A stretch of 35,521 nt of DNA from Clostridia bacterium (GCA_017631795.1 JAGBSO010000018.1:1-35521); one strand, 5' to 3'. Counted from the first letter of the stretch, positions 25,295 to 34,721 are shown. The notes: generated from the sequence alone by a model not told the origin. Program-made: numbers and translations.

Positions 25295-27208
25295 TCAGTT
25301 ACCGTTACTTTCAATATAACTGATGTCTGTTATTATGTTCTGACCACCTTTTCGACCGAACCAGACAACTTTTTTTGCATATTCAGGCAGATTTTCAGGA
25401 GTGGAAGAAGAATCAATTTTTATTGTGTGAGACCTGAATTCAAGCGGATGGTAACTGTTTTCATATATATCCGAAAAGAATTTATAAAAATCATAATCAA
25501 GGGTTAATTCTGAACCTTTTGAATAGGGATTTTTAACAATTTCCTTCTGATAATTCATAAGGTCTGCAAAAAGGACATGATCATTAAAATATTTTTCAAG
25601 GAACTGTCTGATTTCTTTGTAAAAATCGTCATAATATCTGACAGCTTTCAGAAAAGCGCCTTCATCAAGAGGCCATGTAAGTTCACCGTAATCAGGCTCA
25701 ACGCAAGTCAGCGAACCTGAATTATTCAGGACCTGCCCGTATTTTTCTTCAAGCCAGTCATATATTTTTCCGCAGATGCTGTTTTTATTATCAATTGACC
25801 AATCAATCAGGTCAGAATAAAAATCAGTATATTTTATGCCTTTTTCATAGTACAGATAAATTGCTATACACTGCAAAAGCCCCAGATTATGAAAAGCTCT
25901 TATAAAAACAGAAAATATATTGCTTTTTACCCACATTTCTTTTGACAGGGTTGATGTGGCAACCACAATGCGTGAAAATTCTGTTATATCATTATTTCTG
26001 GGCACAACATGGTATTGATGCTGCTCTGTAACAGCATATTCAATCTCATATTTCTCCATATATACCTTGTCACTCATTATTGAATTTACAAGAATTTCAC
26101 AATTGAAGAAATTTATGGACATATGCTGACCGCATTCAAGCAGTTGTTCAATTCCGTCACGGAAACTCTCGTAAGTTTCACCCGGCAGACCGAGAATAAC
26201 CTCCGAATAAGCTCCTATTCCGTTTTTATTATAAAGACTCATAAGTTTATGAAAACTTGACAGGGGCATATTTGTCCTGTAAATATTATCAAGCACATGC
26301 TGATGCAAAGACTGGAAAGATAATGTTGCGCCTTTGCTCATTCCCACATCATTGAGTCGTTTATTGATTCTGAAAACTGTTTCCGAATTGTTTTTTGAAT
26401 ATGTCGCCTGAAACTTCTGAGGATATCCGTTGACATTATGTTTTTCAATCAGATATTCAATAATTTCTTCATCTCTTTCAAACAATCCGAAATTTGCATC
26501 TGCACAGTAGCAGTATTCAATTTCATGCTCAGACATCCAATCGATTTCAGCTTTTACCATGTCGATATCATAATTCTTTACTCTGGCTTTTTCATTTCCC
26601 CAGTCGCAGAAAGCACACTTGTTGGGGCAGCCTCTGTTTGTTTCAAGAATTGCAGAAAATTCAAGCTCTTCTTTTTCAACAAGCTCGTCAAAATACCCTT
26701 TAAGATAAGGTGAGACCCTTTCGGGAATACCGATTTTCTGCACAGCGGTAAAAACAAAATCCGATTCACTTCTGTATGCGATGTTCGGAATTGAATCTGC
26801 ATTTTTACCGTCAGCAAGAAGCAAAAGAATCTGTCTGAAAACTTCTTCACCCTCGCCGAAGATGCAAAAATCAACATAATCCGACTGCAATATATCACTT
26901 TCACGACTGACCTGATGACCGCCGAAAACAATGATGCACTCCGGATAGATTTCTTTCACTTTTTTTGCAAAAGCTTTATTGTATTCATAATTCCAGACAT
27001 AGCATGAAAAACCGATAAGAAACGGAGTCTGCAGACTGCTGACTGTTTGTTCAATGTCTGATTTTTTATAAATAAAACCTTTGAATTCATACTCACTTTT
27101 TATTTTTTCATCTTCAAATGAATATGCAATCAGAGAACCTGCTGCATAGGGAAAATAAATTGAATTTCCGTACTGTGAATTCGGTTGCACCATATATATT
27201 TTTTTCAT
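25295..27208 (-). CDS. B12-type radical SAM enzyme, paralog C
   Basis: This 637-residue member of the tandem set has MVQPN, IGFSCYVWNYEYN, FGGHQVS, FGEGE (117-121), ETNRGCPNKCAFC with C194, C198 and C201, then CDWGNE, LGLPGET, and a C-terminal YAKKVVWFGRKGGQNI. The ATG at 27208 has the best ribosome site of the operon, GGAGGTGATC, with a standard spacing; a GTG at 27217 lies inside that site and is rejected. The strong site suggests it is the most highly translated of the four. Divergence in the mid-to-C-terminal half is greater than in the core, which fits different substrates or positions of one substrate. Confidence 0.85.
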   Translation of the reverse strand: MKKIYMVQPNSQYGNSIYFPYAAGSLIAYSFEDEKIKSEYEFKGFIYKKSDIEQTVSSLQTPFLIGFSCYVWNYEYNKAFAKKVKEIYPECIIVFGGHQVSRESDILQSDYVDFCIFGEGEEVFRQILLLLADGKNADSIPNIAYRSESDFVFTAVQKIGIPERVSPYLKGYFDELVEKEELEFSAILETNRGCPNKCAFCDWGNEKARVKNYDIDMVKAEIDWMSEHEIEYCYCADANFGLFERDEEIIEYLIEKHNVNGYPQKFQATYSKNNSETVFRINKRLNDVGMSKGATLSFQSLHQHVLDNIYRTNMPLSSFHKLMSLYNKNGIGAYSEVILGLPGETYESFRDGIEQLLECGQHMSINFFNCEILVNSIMSDKVYMEKYEIEYAVTEQHQYHVVPRNNDITEFSRIVVATSTLSKEMWVKSNIFSVFIRAFHNLGLLQCIAIYLYYEKGIKYTDFYSDLIDWSIDNKNSICGKIYDWLEEKYGQVLNNSGSLTCVEPDYGELTWPLDEGAFLKAVRYYDDFYKEIRQFLEKYFNDHVLFADLMNYQKEIVKNPYSKGSELTLDYDFYKFFSDIYENSYHPLEFRSHTIKIDSSSTPENLPEYAKKVVWFGRKGGQNIITDISYIESNGN

Positions 27209-27239
27209 AGCGATCACCTCCGTCCGTTATTTTTTTAAT

Positions 27240-29156
27240 TTATATCTTTTCTATTCTGTTCGGCATACTCGAAAACATCATTCTGCTGTTTCTTCTGCCG
27301 AACCAGATGATTTCCTTTGCATATTCAACCCAATCGGATGTTCCGAATGGTGTGCTGAAATTATATTGTGTTGTTTCTTTCTTCAGTTCAATTCCCGAAT
27401 TGCCGAGAATTGCATCGAAATAATCTCTGAAATTATAATTGAAACTCATTGTAAAGCTGTCTTTTTCCGGTCTTAACACAACAGCTTTCTGATAACTGAA
27501 AATTTCATCAAGAAACTGAGCATCGCTGATATATTCAGCAGCGAACACTTTCATCTCTTCATAAAAACGATCCGAATCATAAAGACATAAAAGAAAAACA
27601 GCTTCTTCCAGCGGATATGTTATTTTTCCGAATATGTCGTTCTGATAAGTCAGACCGCCCTTGCCGTCAACAAATGACCTGAGTACACCTGAAACCATTT
27701 CAAAAATCGGTTTGCAGAAACTGCTTTTTTCCATAATGAATTTATAAAGAGAATTATAAAAATCATAATATGAAACACCAAGCTCTTTACGTACATACAT
27801 CGCAACACACTGCATAATGCCGAAATGATGAAAACTCTGGACACAGGTTGAAAATTCGTTTGCCTTTATCCATTCATCAACGCTCATGGTGTTTGTTCCG
27901 ACTATAATGCTGGAATGTCCCGACAGAACATCATCCATGCTTTCGCAATGGTACTGATTAAGAGATGTTGAAACGGTTTTTATCTGATATTTTTCAATAT
28001 ATTCTTTACCTGCAAGTGTGGAATTGGGCAGAAGTTCGCAATAATATGCACTCACAGAGCTATGCTGTCCGAGCTCAAGGACTTCACACAAGCCGTGAGA
28101 AAAACTGTCAAGAGTTTCTCCGGGAAGTCCGAGAATAAGCTCAGTATAAGTGGAAATTCCCGCACTTCTGTAACGTGCGATCTGCTGAGAATATTCCTCT
28201 TTGCTTATATTTACCCTGCCCACATTTTTAAGCACATCAGGCTCAAGGCTCTGCATTGCAAGTGTTGCGCCTTTGCCTATACCGTGGTCTGCAAGAAGTT
28301 TGTTTATTCTGAAAACACGGTCTGATTCATTCTTTGCATATGAAACCTGAAGACGGTTTGGATAACCCTTGGTTTCCTTGAGGTCAACAAGTTTTTCCGC
28401 AATCAGCTCATCACGTTCAAACATACCGAAGTTTGCATCAACACAGTATACGAACTCCATTTTGTTTTCTGCCATCCAGTCAAGCTCGGCAAAAACTTTT
28501 TCAATCGGGAAAAGACGCACTTTTGAACCGAGTTCGCCCCAGTCACAATAACAGCAGTTGTAAGGACAACCGCGGTTTGTTTCAAGAACACAGGAAAAAC
28601 GGTATTCGCTGTTTTTCAGGATATCATCAAAAACACCTGTGAGATAGGGTGACGGATAATCGGATATTGTTATTTTTGTTTCAGGAGTCTGTACGGGTTT
28701 ACCGTCGGGAAGTCTGTAAGAAATGTTCGGAATACGTGAAAGATCCCCGTCTGTATCAAGAGCAACAAGAACATCCCTGAAAGCTTCTTCACCTTTTCTG
28801 TGAATGAGAATATCAATAAAACTGTATTTTTCAAGAAACTCAGTTGTGGGCGGAACATGATGACCGCCGAATTCAATAACACAGTCAGGATATACCTGTT
28901 TGAGTTTTTTTGCATATTCAAGATTATAGCTGTAATTCCATATAGAGTTTGAAAAACCTACAAAAGCAGGGTTTTCCAGACTTCTGATACTTTCATCAAT
29001 ATCCTCAAGGCTATAGATAATTCTTCTGAAGTCATAGCTGTTTTTAACTCTTTCATCATCTGATGCAAAAGCTATCAGCATTCCGACTGCATACGGAAGA
29101 TAATATGTGTTTCCGTAAAGACATCCTGCCTGTACAAGATATGCATTCTTTTTCAT
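27240..29156 (-). CDS. B12-type radical SAM enzyme, paralog D
   Basis: This 638-residue protein is the first of the four in transcription order. It has YLVQAG (where the others have QPN), VGFSNSIWNYSYN, FGGHHVP, and ETNRGCPYNCCYC with C197, C201 and C204. CDWGELG, LGLPGET and the C-terminal YAKEIIWFGRRNSRMM follow. The G-E-G-E segment of the other paralogs reads HRKGEE here, so its cobalamin-domain loop is altered. The start at 29156 follows GGGAAG and matches the paralogs; an ATG at 29171 overlapping the end region of the kinase gene is the alternative. It lies 18 bp after the Fkp-like gene. Confidence 0.85.
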   Translation of the reverse strand: MKKNAYLVQAGCLYGNTYYLPYAVGMLIAFASDDERVKNSYDFRRIIYSLEDIDESIRSLENPAFVGFSNSIWNYSYNLEYAKKLKQVYPDCVIEFGGHHVPPTTEFLEKYSFIDILIHRKGEEAFRDVLVALDTDGDLSRIPNISYRLPDGKPVQTPETKITISDYPSPYLTGVFDDILKNSEYRFSCVLETNRGCPYNCCYCDWGELGSKVRLFPIEKVFAELDWMAENKMEFVYCVDANFGMFERDELIAEKLVDLKETKGYPNRLQVSYAKNESDRVFRINKLLADHGIGKGATLAMQSLEPDVLKNVGRVNISKEEYSQQIARYRSAGISTYTELILGLPGETLDSFSHGLCEVLELGQHSSVSAYYCELLPNSTLAGKEYIEKYQIKTVSTSLNQYHCESMDDVLSGHSSIIVGTNTMSVDEWIKANEFSTCVQSFHHFGIMQCVAMYVRKELGVSYYDFYNSLYKFIMEKSSFCKPIFEMVSGVLRSFVDGKGGLTYQNDIFGKITYPLEEAVFLLCLYDSDRFYEEMKVFAAEYISDAQFLDEIFSYQKAVVLRPEKDSFTMSFNYNFRDYFDAILGNSGIELKKETTQYNFSTPFGTSDWVEYAKEIIWFGRRNSRMMFSSMPNRIEKI

Positions 29157-29174
29157 TTTACAACTTCCCATCTT

Positions 29175-31637
29175 TTATTCAGAAACATCTGCTTTTTTTA
29201 CATCACTTGCAATTGCGGGGAATTCACATTTTATATACTCCCTCAAATCATGCAGTGTCACGCCGTCTTTCATTATCGCAAGAAGATATCCGCCACCGCC
29301 TGCCCCGCATACAGAAACTGCGTCTGCAACATTTTCAAGGCATCCGTGTGCAAGTTTTTCTATATTTTCATCTGATACCATGGGTGAAATTTTTTTAAGA
29401 ATATCATAATGCCTGTTCAGGCAACTGATAAATCCATGAGTATCATCATTTTTTATGCTTTCAAGAAGCTGAACATTCAGCTCTCTGATTTCGCAATACC
29501 CATCGGCAGCATCTGCATCATTCTCAAGATATCTGTTCACAACATCATTGACGATAAAACGGCCGAAATGTCGCTGACCGGTAGGAATCAGCACAAGTTT
29601 TTCCGCAAAGAACTTTCTGAAAGTTTCTGTCAGAGCAACATACTGAATATCAGGCGTCTGATCAACACCGGGCGTTGTTGTCGTCACTTTCAGCGAAGGT
29701 AACATTCCGCCGACCTGATCCTGCCAACCGCCGCCTGTTTTCATAATCTGTTCCGCAACAAAAACCATATTTATGATTTCGCTGTCACTGTATTCTGTTC
29801 CGAATAATCTGCCGAGCGCTCTGATGCATCCGCCAAGCAATATACTGCTTGTTCCCAGCCCCGATCCTTTGTCAATTCCGCTGACTTTTGTTGTCAGCCT
29901 GAATCCGTGATCGAAACGGGTATTTTCGGTTATTCCTGATATTTCAAGAACTGCTTTATGCAGATTAAAAGCAGACAGATCATCCTCATTATCAGCTTTA
30001 GCAAAGCTGAATTCAGTTATTTCATCGTCACTGCAGAACTCAATTTTTTTATACGGCAACTTTTCTGCTGTTACTTTTATCGGTTTTTCACCGTCAACCG
30101 TAACAGCCATATTCACAACCTGTCCGCCGTTTTCAATGCAATAGGGCATTGCGTCTGTCCATGTTCCCGAAAAATTTACTCTGACCGGAAAGGACAGTTC
30201 AACTTTTTCCGTTTTATATGTGATATCAGTCAGACATTTTCTGCTTTCAGAATAATGCTTTATGATTTTTTCTCTCATACCCAGATATTGCGGATTTGCA
30301 TTATATGTTGCACGGTCTTTCATATATTTTATACGGTTGAAAACATAATCATAATCGGCATTTTCCATGCAATAACGGAGACTGTATTTTTCTTCATCAG
30401 GCTGTTCAATGAATTTATTGAAAGATTCGGTAAATGATTTTCCTTTGTAAAACCTTGGAATATCCCAGATTTCTGTTGAATCAATTTTCATTTTCGGATT
30501 CTCATTTATGTCACAGATTACTGAAACATAATTTCCGTCGCAGAGTTTTACTCCGCAGACAGCCTTTGCATCTCCGATTTCAACTCCGTCAAGCGTTATA
30601 TCACTCACTGTACAGTCTGCACCTATGACACATCCGTTTCTGAGCACAACATTGTCAAGCGCTGTGTTTTTTCCGATAACAGACAATGCATCTGTATAAC
30701 TGTATAATTTCAGATTACTGTCTTTTTTTTCTGAAAGCAGAAGAATATTTGTAAGCGATTCTGCCAGAGAGCCGAAATGAATGAAACGGCTGTTTTCAAG
30801 CACATATACACGAAGAGTATATTCAGACAAAATATTATACAGCGTATTTTTTATCTCACCATGAACATCATTCTGTAATTCAGAATCCGGATATTCTTTT
30901 TTATCAATATTTTCTGCAAACAATGAAACAATTTCAGAATAGAGATTTATCTCTGTCTGATTTTCTGTAAGTTTTCTGATTATATCCTGTTCAAGCACTG
31001 CATTTTTCAGTGCAAGACAGACTTCATTATTGAAAAAAATCAATCCGGTATCAATAAGAACGCCGTCTTCGTTATATTCCGCACTTATCTGTTTCAATTG
31101 TTCAACATCGCATTTATGAGGATATTCTTTCAGAAGATTTTCAGAATCACGGAACATAACACCATGTCTTGAGCCTGTTTCATAATCAGCTCTGACACAG
31201 AAACCGATATTGTTGTCAAAATCAATTTTCACATCGCTTGTATCAACAAGAATATCACTGCAACACACAACAACTCCCGATTCAAATGAATCAAAAAGTC
31301 TTTTTGCATTTATAATAAGAAGTTCAGATAAAAAAACAATTTCTCCGTTATACTCTATGTTTGCAAAAGCTTTCCCTTTCAGCGCATAGTTTACGGATCT
31401 TTTGCTGTATCCGCCTGAATTTATGATAAGAATTTTGCTCTCAGGGGTATATGCTGCTCCGAGAATATTCAGCATTGCCCCGCCTGAGCCGATACGGTTA
31501 CCCATTTCATCATCTGCAACAACAAATATATTCAGATTGTATTCAGTCTTAAAACCGGCAACAAATTTTTCGCACAACTGCTTTTGTTTTTTTGTTCCGA
31601 CTGTAAGAAAAACACTTTCAATACTATTTGTCTTCAT
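29175..31637 (-). CDS. fkp: Fkp-like sugar kinase / sugar-1-phosphate nucleotidyltransferase
   Basis: The 820-residue fusion has an N-terminal pyrophosphorylase domain with RIGSGGAMLNIL (48-59) and a beta-helix-like middle (about 320-375: NTALDNVVLRNGCVIGADCTV pattern). A C-terminal GHMP kinase domain carries the ATP loop GSGLGTSS (591-598), TGGGWQDQVGG (634-644) and CGAGGGGYLLA (777-785). The same order is found in Bacteroides Fkp (about 950 residues), which converts L-fucose to GDP-L-fucose via fucose-1-phosphate. D-arabinose and related sugars are known alternative substrates of that enzyme. AGAGG lies 7 nt before the ATG; the gene overlaps the GT2 gene by 14 bp. It supplies the activated sugar for the locus. 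Exact sugar identity is not proven. Confidence 0.8.
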   Translation of the reverse strand: MKTNSIESVFLTVGTKKQKQLCEKFVAGFKTEYNLNIFVVADDEMGNRIGSGGAMLNILGAAYTPESKILIINSGGYSKRSVNYALKGKAFANIEYNGEIVFLSELLIINAKRLFDSFESGVVVCCSDILVDTSDVKIDFDNNIGFCVRADYETGSRHGVMFRDSENLLKEYPHKCDVEQLKQISAEYNEDGVLIDTGLIFFNNEVCLALKNAVLEQDIIRKLTENQTEINLYSEIVSLFAENIDKKEYPDSELQNDVHGEIKNTLYNILSEYTLRVYVLENSRFIHFGSLAESLTNILLLSEKKDSNLKLYSYTDALSVIGKNTALDNVVLRNGCVIGADCTVSDITLDGVEIGDAKAVCGVKLCDGNYVSVICDINENPKMKIDSTEIWDIPRFYKGKSFTESFNKFIEQPDEEKYSLRYCMENADYDYVFNRIKYMKDRATYNANPQYLGMREKIIKHYSESRKCLTDITYKTEKVELSFPVRVNFSGTWTDAMPYCIENGGQVVNMAVTVDGEKPIKVTAEKLPYKKIEFCSDDEITEFSFAKADNEDDLSAFNLHKAVLEISGITENTRFDHGFRLTTKVSGIDKGSGLGTSSILLGGCIRALGRLFGTEYSDSEIINMVFVAEQIMKTGGGWQDQVGGMLPSLKVTTTTPGVDQTPDIQYVALTETFRKFFAEKLVLIPTGQRHFGRFIVNDVVNRYLENDADAADGYCEIRELNVQLLESIKNDDTHGFISCLNRHYDILKKISPMVSDENIEKLAHGCLENVADAVSVCGAGGGGYLLAIMKDGVTLHDLREYIKCEFPAIASDVKKADVSE

Positions 31638-32373
31638 CAGGATACCTCTTTGGTGTAAAACGGATTTTCAATGCTGTCAGGCAGAAACGCACTGCAACAT
31701 CAACAAGCGTAGCGATGTTGAAATTTGACTTTTCTTCACGACGCTTTTTATATACAGTAGGTATTTCTATATATTCAACACCAAGATGTAACGGCTTGAG
31801 TGTATATTCATATAAAAATGCCGACGGGTTGCTGAATTTCATTTTTCTGTATACTGAAACCGGATATATCTGAAACACAGAAAACGGGTCTTTTATATTT
31901 TTTGCAAACAGAAAACTGATAAACAGATTCATTGTTCTGCTGCAGATTTCATGCAACAATCCATAGCCTTCAACCGTTGAACCTTTGAGCCATTTTGCTG
32001 CACATATTATGCTTGCAGGGTGTTTTTTTGCAAGCGAAATAAAATCCTTTATGCTGTCAGGATCCATTTCCAGATCGGATGCCATGATAATGAAGTGTGA
32101 ACTTTCAGCCAATGCCGGCAATTCAGCAAGGCACAATGCAGCTGTCGGTGCTTTCTGGATATAAAGTTCCATCTTACTGTTTTCTGCACTCAGTTTTTCC
32201 GCCTCAGCAAAACTGGGGCAGTTTTCCGACTTTAACACGATGACTATTTTTTCCAGATCTTCATCATCACAGTTTTCTTTGATTTTATTTACTGTTTCTC
32301 TCAGAGAAACCACTTCGTTTGATGCAAGAACAAAAACCGTTACCGAATTGAAACAAGGGTTATTTTTACACAT
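31624..32373 (-). CDS. GT2-family glycosyltransferase (polyprenyl-P type)
   Basis: The 249-residue GT-A fold glycosyltransferase lacks C-terminal transmembrane helices. ASDLEMDPDSIKDF carries the D-x-E/D nucleotide-metal motif, AAKWLKGSTVEGYG follows, and the C-terminal FNIATLVDVAVRF may associate with the membrane. This resembles dolichol/polyprenyl-phosphate mannose or glucose synthases, which load one sugar on a lipid carrier for GT-C enzymes. The ATG at 32373 is chosen because AAGGA lies 6 nt upstream; an ATG at 32379 abuts the ribosome site. It is co-transcribed with membrane proteins upstream and the kinase/nucleotidyltransferase downstream, which would provide the donor. Confidence 0.8.
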   Translation of the reverse strand: MCKNNPCFNSVTVFVLASNEVVSLRETVNKIKENCDDEDLEKIVIVLKSENCPSFAEAEKLSAENSKMELYIQKAPTAALCLAELPALAESSHFIIMASDLEMDPDSIKDFISLAKKHPASIICAAKWLKGSTVEGYGLLHEICSRTMNLFISFLFAKNIKDPFSVFQIYPVSVYRKMKFSNPSAFLYEYTLKPLHLGVEYIEIPTVYKKRREEKSNFNIATLVDVAVRFCLTALKIRFTPKRYPDEDK

Positions 32374-32382
32374 TTCCATTCC

Positions 32383-33402
32383 TTAAACCATATATGAAAC
32401 AATATTACTTACATAGAAAGAATTTTTCATAAGTGCAACAGTCAGGCATTTATAAGCTGCATACATCGCCACCGACAAAAAGATATGATTATGAATAAAC
32501 GTATTTATTTTCTTTATCATAGCGCATACATATTCATCCTTACCTGCAACCAGAGACAGAATTGCTACGGGCACTATGAGATTCAATGTGTAAAGAGATT
32601 TTATTCCGTTGAAAGCATACCCGAGAATCAGCATCACATAAGACAGAATTATAAAACCGATGACCAGAACTGCCTTTTTTTTCTCAGCTTTTTTATAATA
32701 TCCCGCAAAAAACCAGATTCCGAAAATAGCAATCGGAATACCTGTCAGCCAATAAAAATCGGATCTGATATCAGAGGAATAATCATAAAACGAGGCGGTT
32801 GTGAGAAATGATTCAAATGCTGCCACTCTTGAAAAAGCAACTTTATTCCAGACAAGACCGCCGCCTGAACAGATTATGTAAAAAACGAAAGACAAAACAC
32901 CTTTTACTTTTCCGGACAAAACATCCAACTGAGAAAAACCGTAAATTATCAGAACAAGAAATACAAATCCGTATGCAGAAAACGGCATCAGGAATGTTGA
33001 TAAAAACAGACATATGCAAAGCGAAATTTCACGGAATGAAGATGTATTTTTGTTTCTGAGCATAATCAGAACAAAAAATAAAATGACAGAAACAGTTATC
33101 AGTTTGATAATATTATTCTGAACAAGGAAAAATATAGGGTCAGCCAGAATCAGCGCAAACAGAAATCCTGTTCTTGTTTCATACTTGGCATTGAAAACAA
33201 ATATCACATTGGCAATCAGAAAAGAGGAAAGCAACAGCAATGCTGTGACAGCAACACTTGAGACCGATACCGTAATCTCGGAATCAGTCATATTGATGCC
33301 TATTCGGCTTTCGTCAATGAAGACAAATGCTTTTGCAAAGATAAACAAACCTAAAACCAAAGATTTTATGTATGTTTTCTTCGACTCTTCTTTCTGATAC
33401 AT
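32383..33402 (-). CDS. Polytopic membrane protein of unknown function
   Basis: The 339-residue protein has about nine or ten hydrophobic helices and is not assignable to a family by eye. Outer-loop candidates are FIDESRIGINMTDSE near the N-terminus and ASFYDYSSDIRSDFYW near residue 215, both rich in acidic and aromatic residues, as in lipid-linked-sugar enzymes. The ATG at 33402 has GAGG 6 nt upstream and leaves 8 bp after the previous gene; a reading from 33492 would overlap that gene by 82 bp and lacks a ribosome site. Neighbours suggest a GT-C transferase, polymerase or flippase for the locus. Confidence 0.7.
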   Translation of the reverse strand: MYQKEESKKTYIKSLVLGLFIFAKAFVFIDESRIGINMTDSEITVSVSSVAVTALLLLSSFLIANVIFVFNAKYETRTGFLFALILADPIFFLVQNNIIKLITVSVILFFVLIMLRNKNTSSFREISLCICLFLSTFLMPFSAYGFVFLVLIIYGFSQLDVLSGKVKGVLSFVFYIICSGGGLVWNKVAFSRVAAFESFLTTASFYDYSSDIRSDFYWLTGIPIAIFGIWFFAGYYKKAEKKKAVLVIGFIILSYVMLILGYAFNGIKSLYTLNLIVPVAILSLVAGKDEYVCAMIKKINTFIHNHIFLSVAMYAAYKCLTVALMKNSFYVSNIVSYMV

Positions 33403-33410
33403 AAAAAACC

Positions 33411-34655
33411 TCACAAAATAGGAGCATAGTATACGCAACAACCTGCAAAATAAGCTACAATTGCTGCGGTCAGCACAACATTCTTTCTGCACTTTTCAAC
33501 TGTTTCCTCAACAGCTTTCAGCACTGCCGGATTATTTCTCACAATAAAGAAAATTATCAGACATACCTGCACTATAAAATTGCAATAAAAATATTTTGAA
33601 AATTCCCATGAAATGCTGACGGGAGGAATGATAACTACGGGAGATACCGCACACAAGAAATAGATGAATTTCTGAAATTTATTTGTTTCTGATTTTATAA
33701 CTTTTTTCCAGAAAAGTGTAAGAAGGATATATGCAGGCAATGCAATGAAAATAAAATTCATAATGCAGATTATTCCGTTTCCCCATTCCTGAAAATATAT
33801 TCTGAATGAAGTTGCGAAAATTTTATCAAGCGGTTCAAAATAATCAAACAGCCATTCCGTCGCAAACCTTTCATATTCTCCCGGTGTCAGACTTCCGCCG
33901 TATCTTGAAAAATAATAATCAATAAATTCTTCGGGAGTTGCAAAACCTAACAGTTTTTCAGAAATTGTTCCGTATAATCCGACTGCTATCATTGCAATAT
34001 ATGATATTGCACAAATGATACCGTTTTTCACGGAATATCCGTTTGAATGAAAATCCTGCAATAATATGATAGCAATAAGAATCATGCTGCAAAACAGAAA
34101 AACCGGATTTATAAGCGTTGCTGTTATGCACAGAAAAGGAACAAACCATATTCCGTATTTTCTGTCAGCAAGAAAAACAGCAAAAAATGTGAGTGCCCAC
34201 AACATTTTGTCAAGCTTTATGTCTGCGTAGTACATTTTGAATGACATGGGCAATACACACAGAATGACAATCAGAAAAAGAACAACTGTCAATCGGTTTT
34301 TATCATTTCTGACTTTACTGAGTGCTTTGCCTATACACAAAGATGCCGAAATCATCAGCATAACAGAAAAACCGATTATCACATTATATATTATCTTCTC
34401 TGTTACAATCGGAAAAAACCAACTGAGCACTTCGCCCACAAGTCCTCGTGCAACAAATCCATGGTCATAAACATAAAGATAATGTATAAGATAATATCCG
34501 TTCGGTTCTTGTATTTTATCGGCTGCAACACAGTAAATCAGATATCCGCCAAGACAGACAAACGGAAGCAGATAACACACTATCTTCGATGAAAATAATT
34601 TTTCAACCGAAAAACTGCATCCTGACGATTTTTTGTCGCAAGTCAAAAAAAACAC
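33411..34655 (-). CDS. Polytopic membrane protein, GT-C-like
   Basis: The 414-residue protein is the first gene of operon 1, with roughly ten transmembrane helices. The first loop carries LYVYDHGFVARGLVGEVLS and a later segment reads YYADIKLDKMLWALTFFAVF, in the same relative places as DFNFYIGSRTFIG and WVGTYDIYLCLFAV in the protein at 19084. I infer a shared GT-C-like family using lipid-linked sugars. The start is unsure: GTG at 34655 is only 1 nt from AAGGA, whereas TTG at 34646 has a 10-nt spacing; an ATG at 34657 is out of frame and stops after three codons. The run of eight T at the start is notable. Confidence 0.7.
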   Translation of the reverse strand: MFFLTCDKKSSGCSFSVEKLFSSKIVCYLLPFVCLGGYLIYCVAADKIQEPNGYYLIHYLYVYDHGFVARGLVGEVLSWFFPIVTEKIIYNVIIGFSVMLMISASLCIGKALSKVRNDKNRLTVVLFLIVILCVLPMSFKMYYADIKLDKMLWALTFFAVFLADRKYGIWFVPFLCITATLINPVFLFCSMILIAIILLQDFHSNGYSVKNGIICAISYIAMIAVGLYGTISEKLLGFATPEEFIDYYFSRYGGSLTPGEYERFATEWLFDYFEPLDKIFATSFRIYFQEWGNGIICIMNFIFIALPAYILLTLFWKKVIKSETNKFQKFIYFLCAVSPVVIIPPVSISWEFSKYFYCNFIVQVCLIIFFIVRNNPAVLKAVEETVEKCRKNVVLTAAIVAYFAGCCVYYAPIL

Positions 34656-34692
34656 ATCCTTATGAATTACTAAATATAACTATACAATTTTA

Positions 34693-34721
34693 ATGATACT
34701 ATTTATCGCAATAAATTTCAA
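34693..34721 (-). promoter_or_regulatory. Promoter of operon 1
   Basis: On the minus strand TTGAAA (34716-34721), 17 nt, TATCAT (34693-34698), 38 nt before the first gene. No riboswitch-like structure is evident in the short leader. The remainder of 34656-34838 is AT-rich with no ORF. Confidence 0.55.

Noticed and set aside
21433..29171. RiPP precursor peptide gene among the tandem radical SAM genes
   Set aside because: The intergenic gaps are 17-31 bp and leave no room for one. A precursor elsewhere cannot be excluded.
33403..33492. N-terminal extension of the membrane protein gene at 32383
   Set aside because: It would overlap the preceding gene by 82 bp and lacks a Shine-Dalgarno, while the ATG at 33402 has GAGG at 6 nt.
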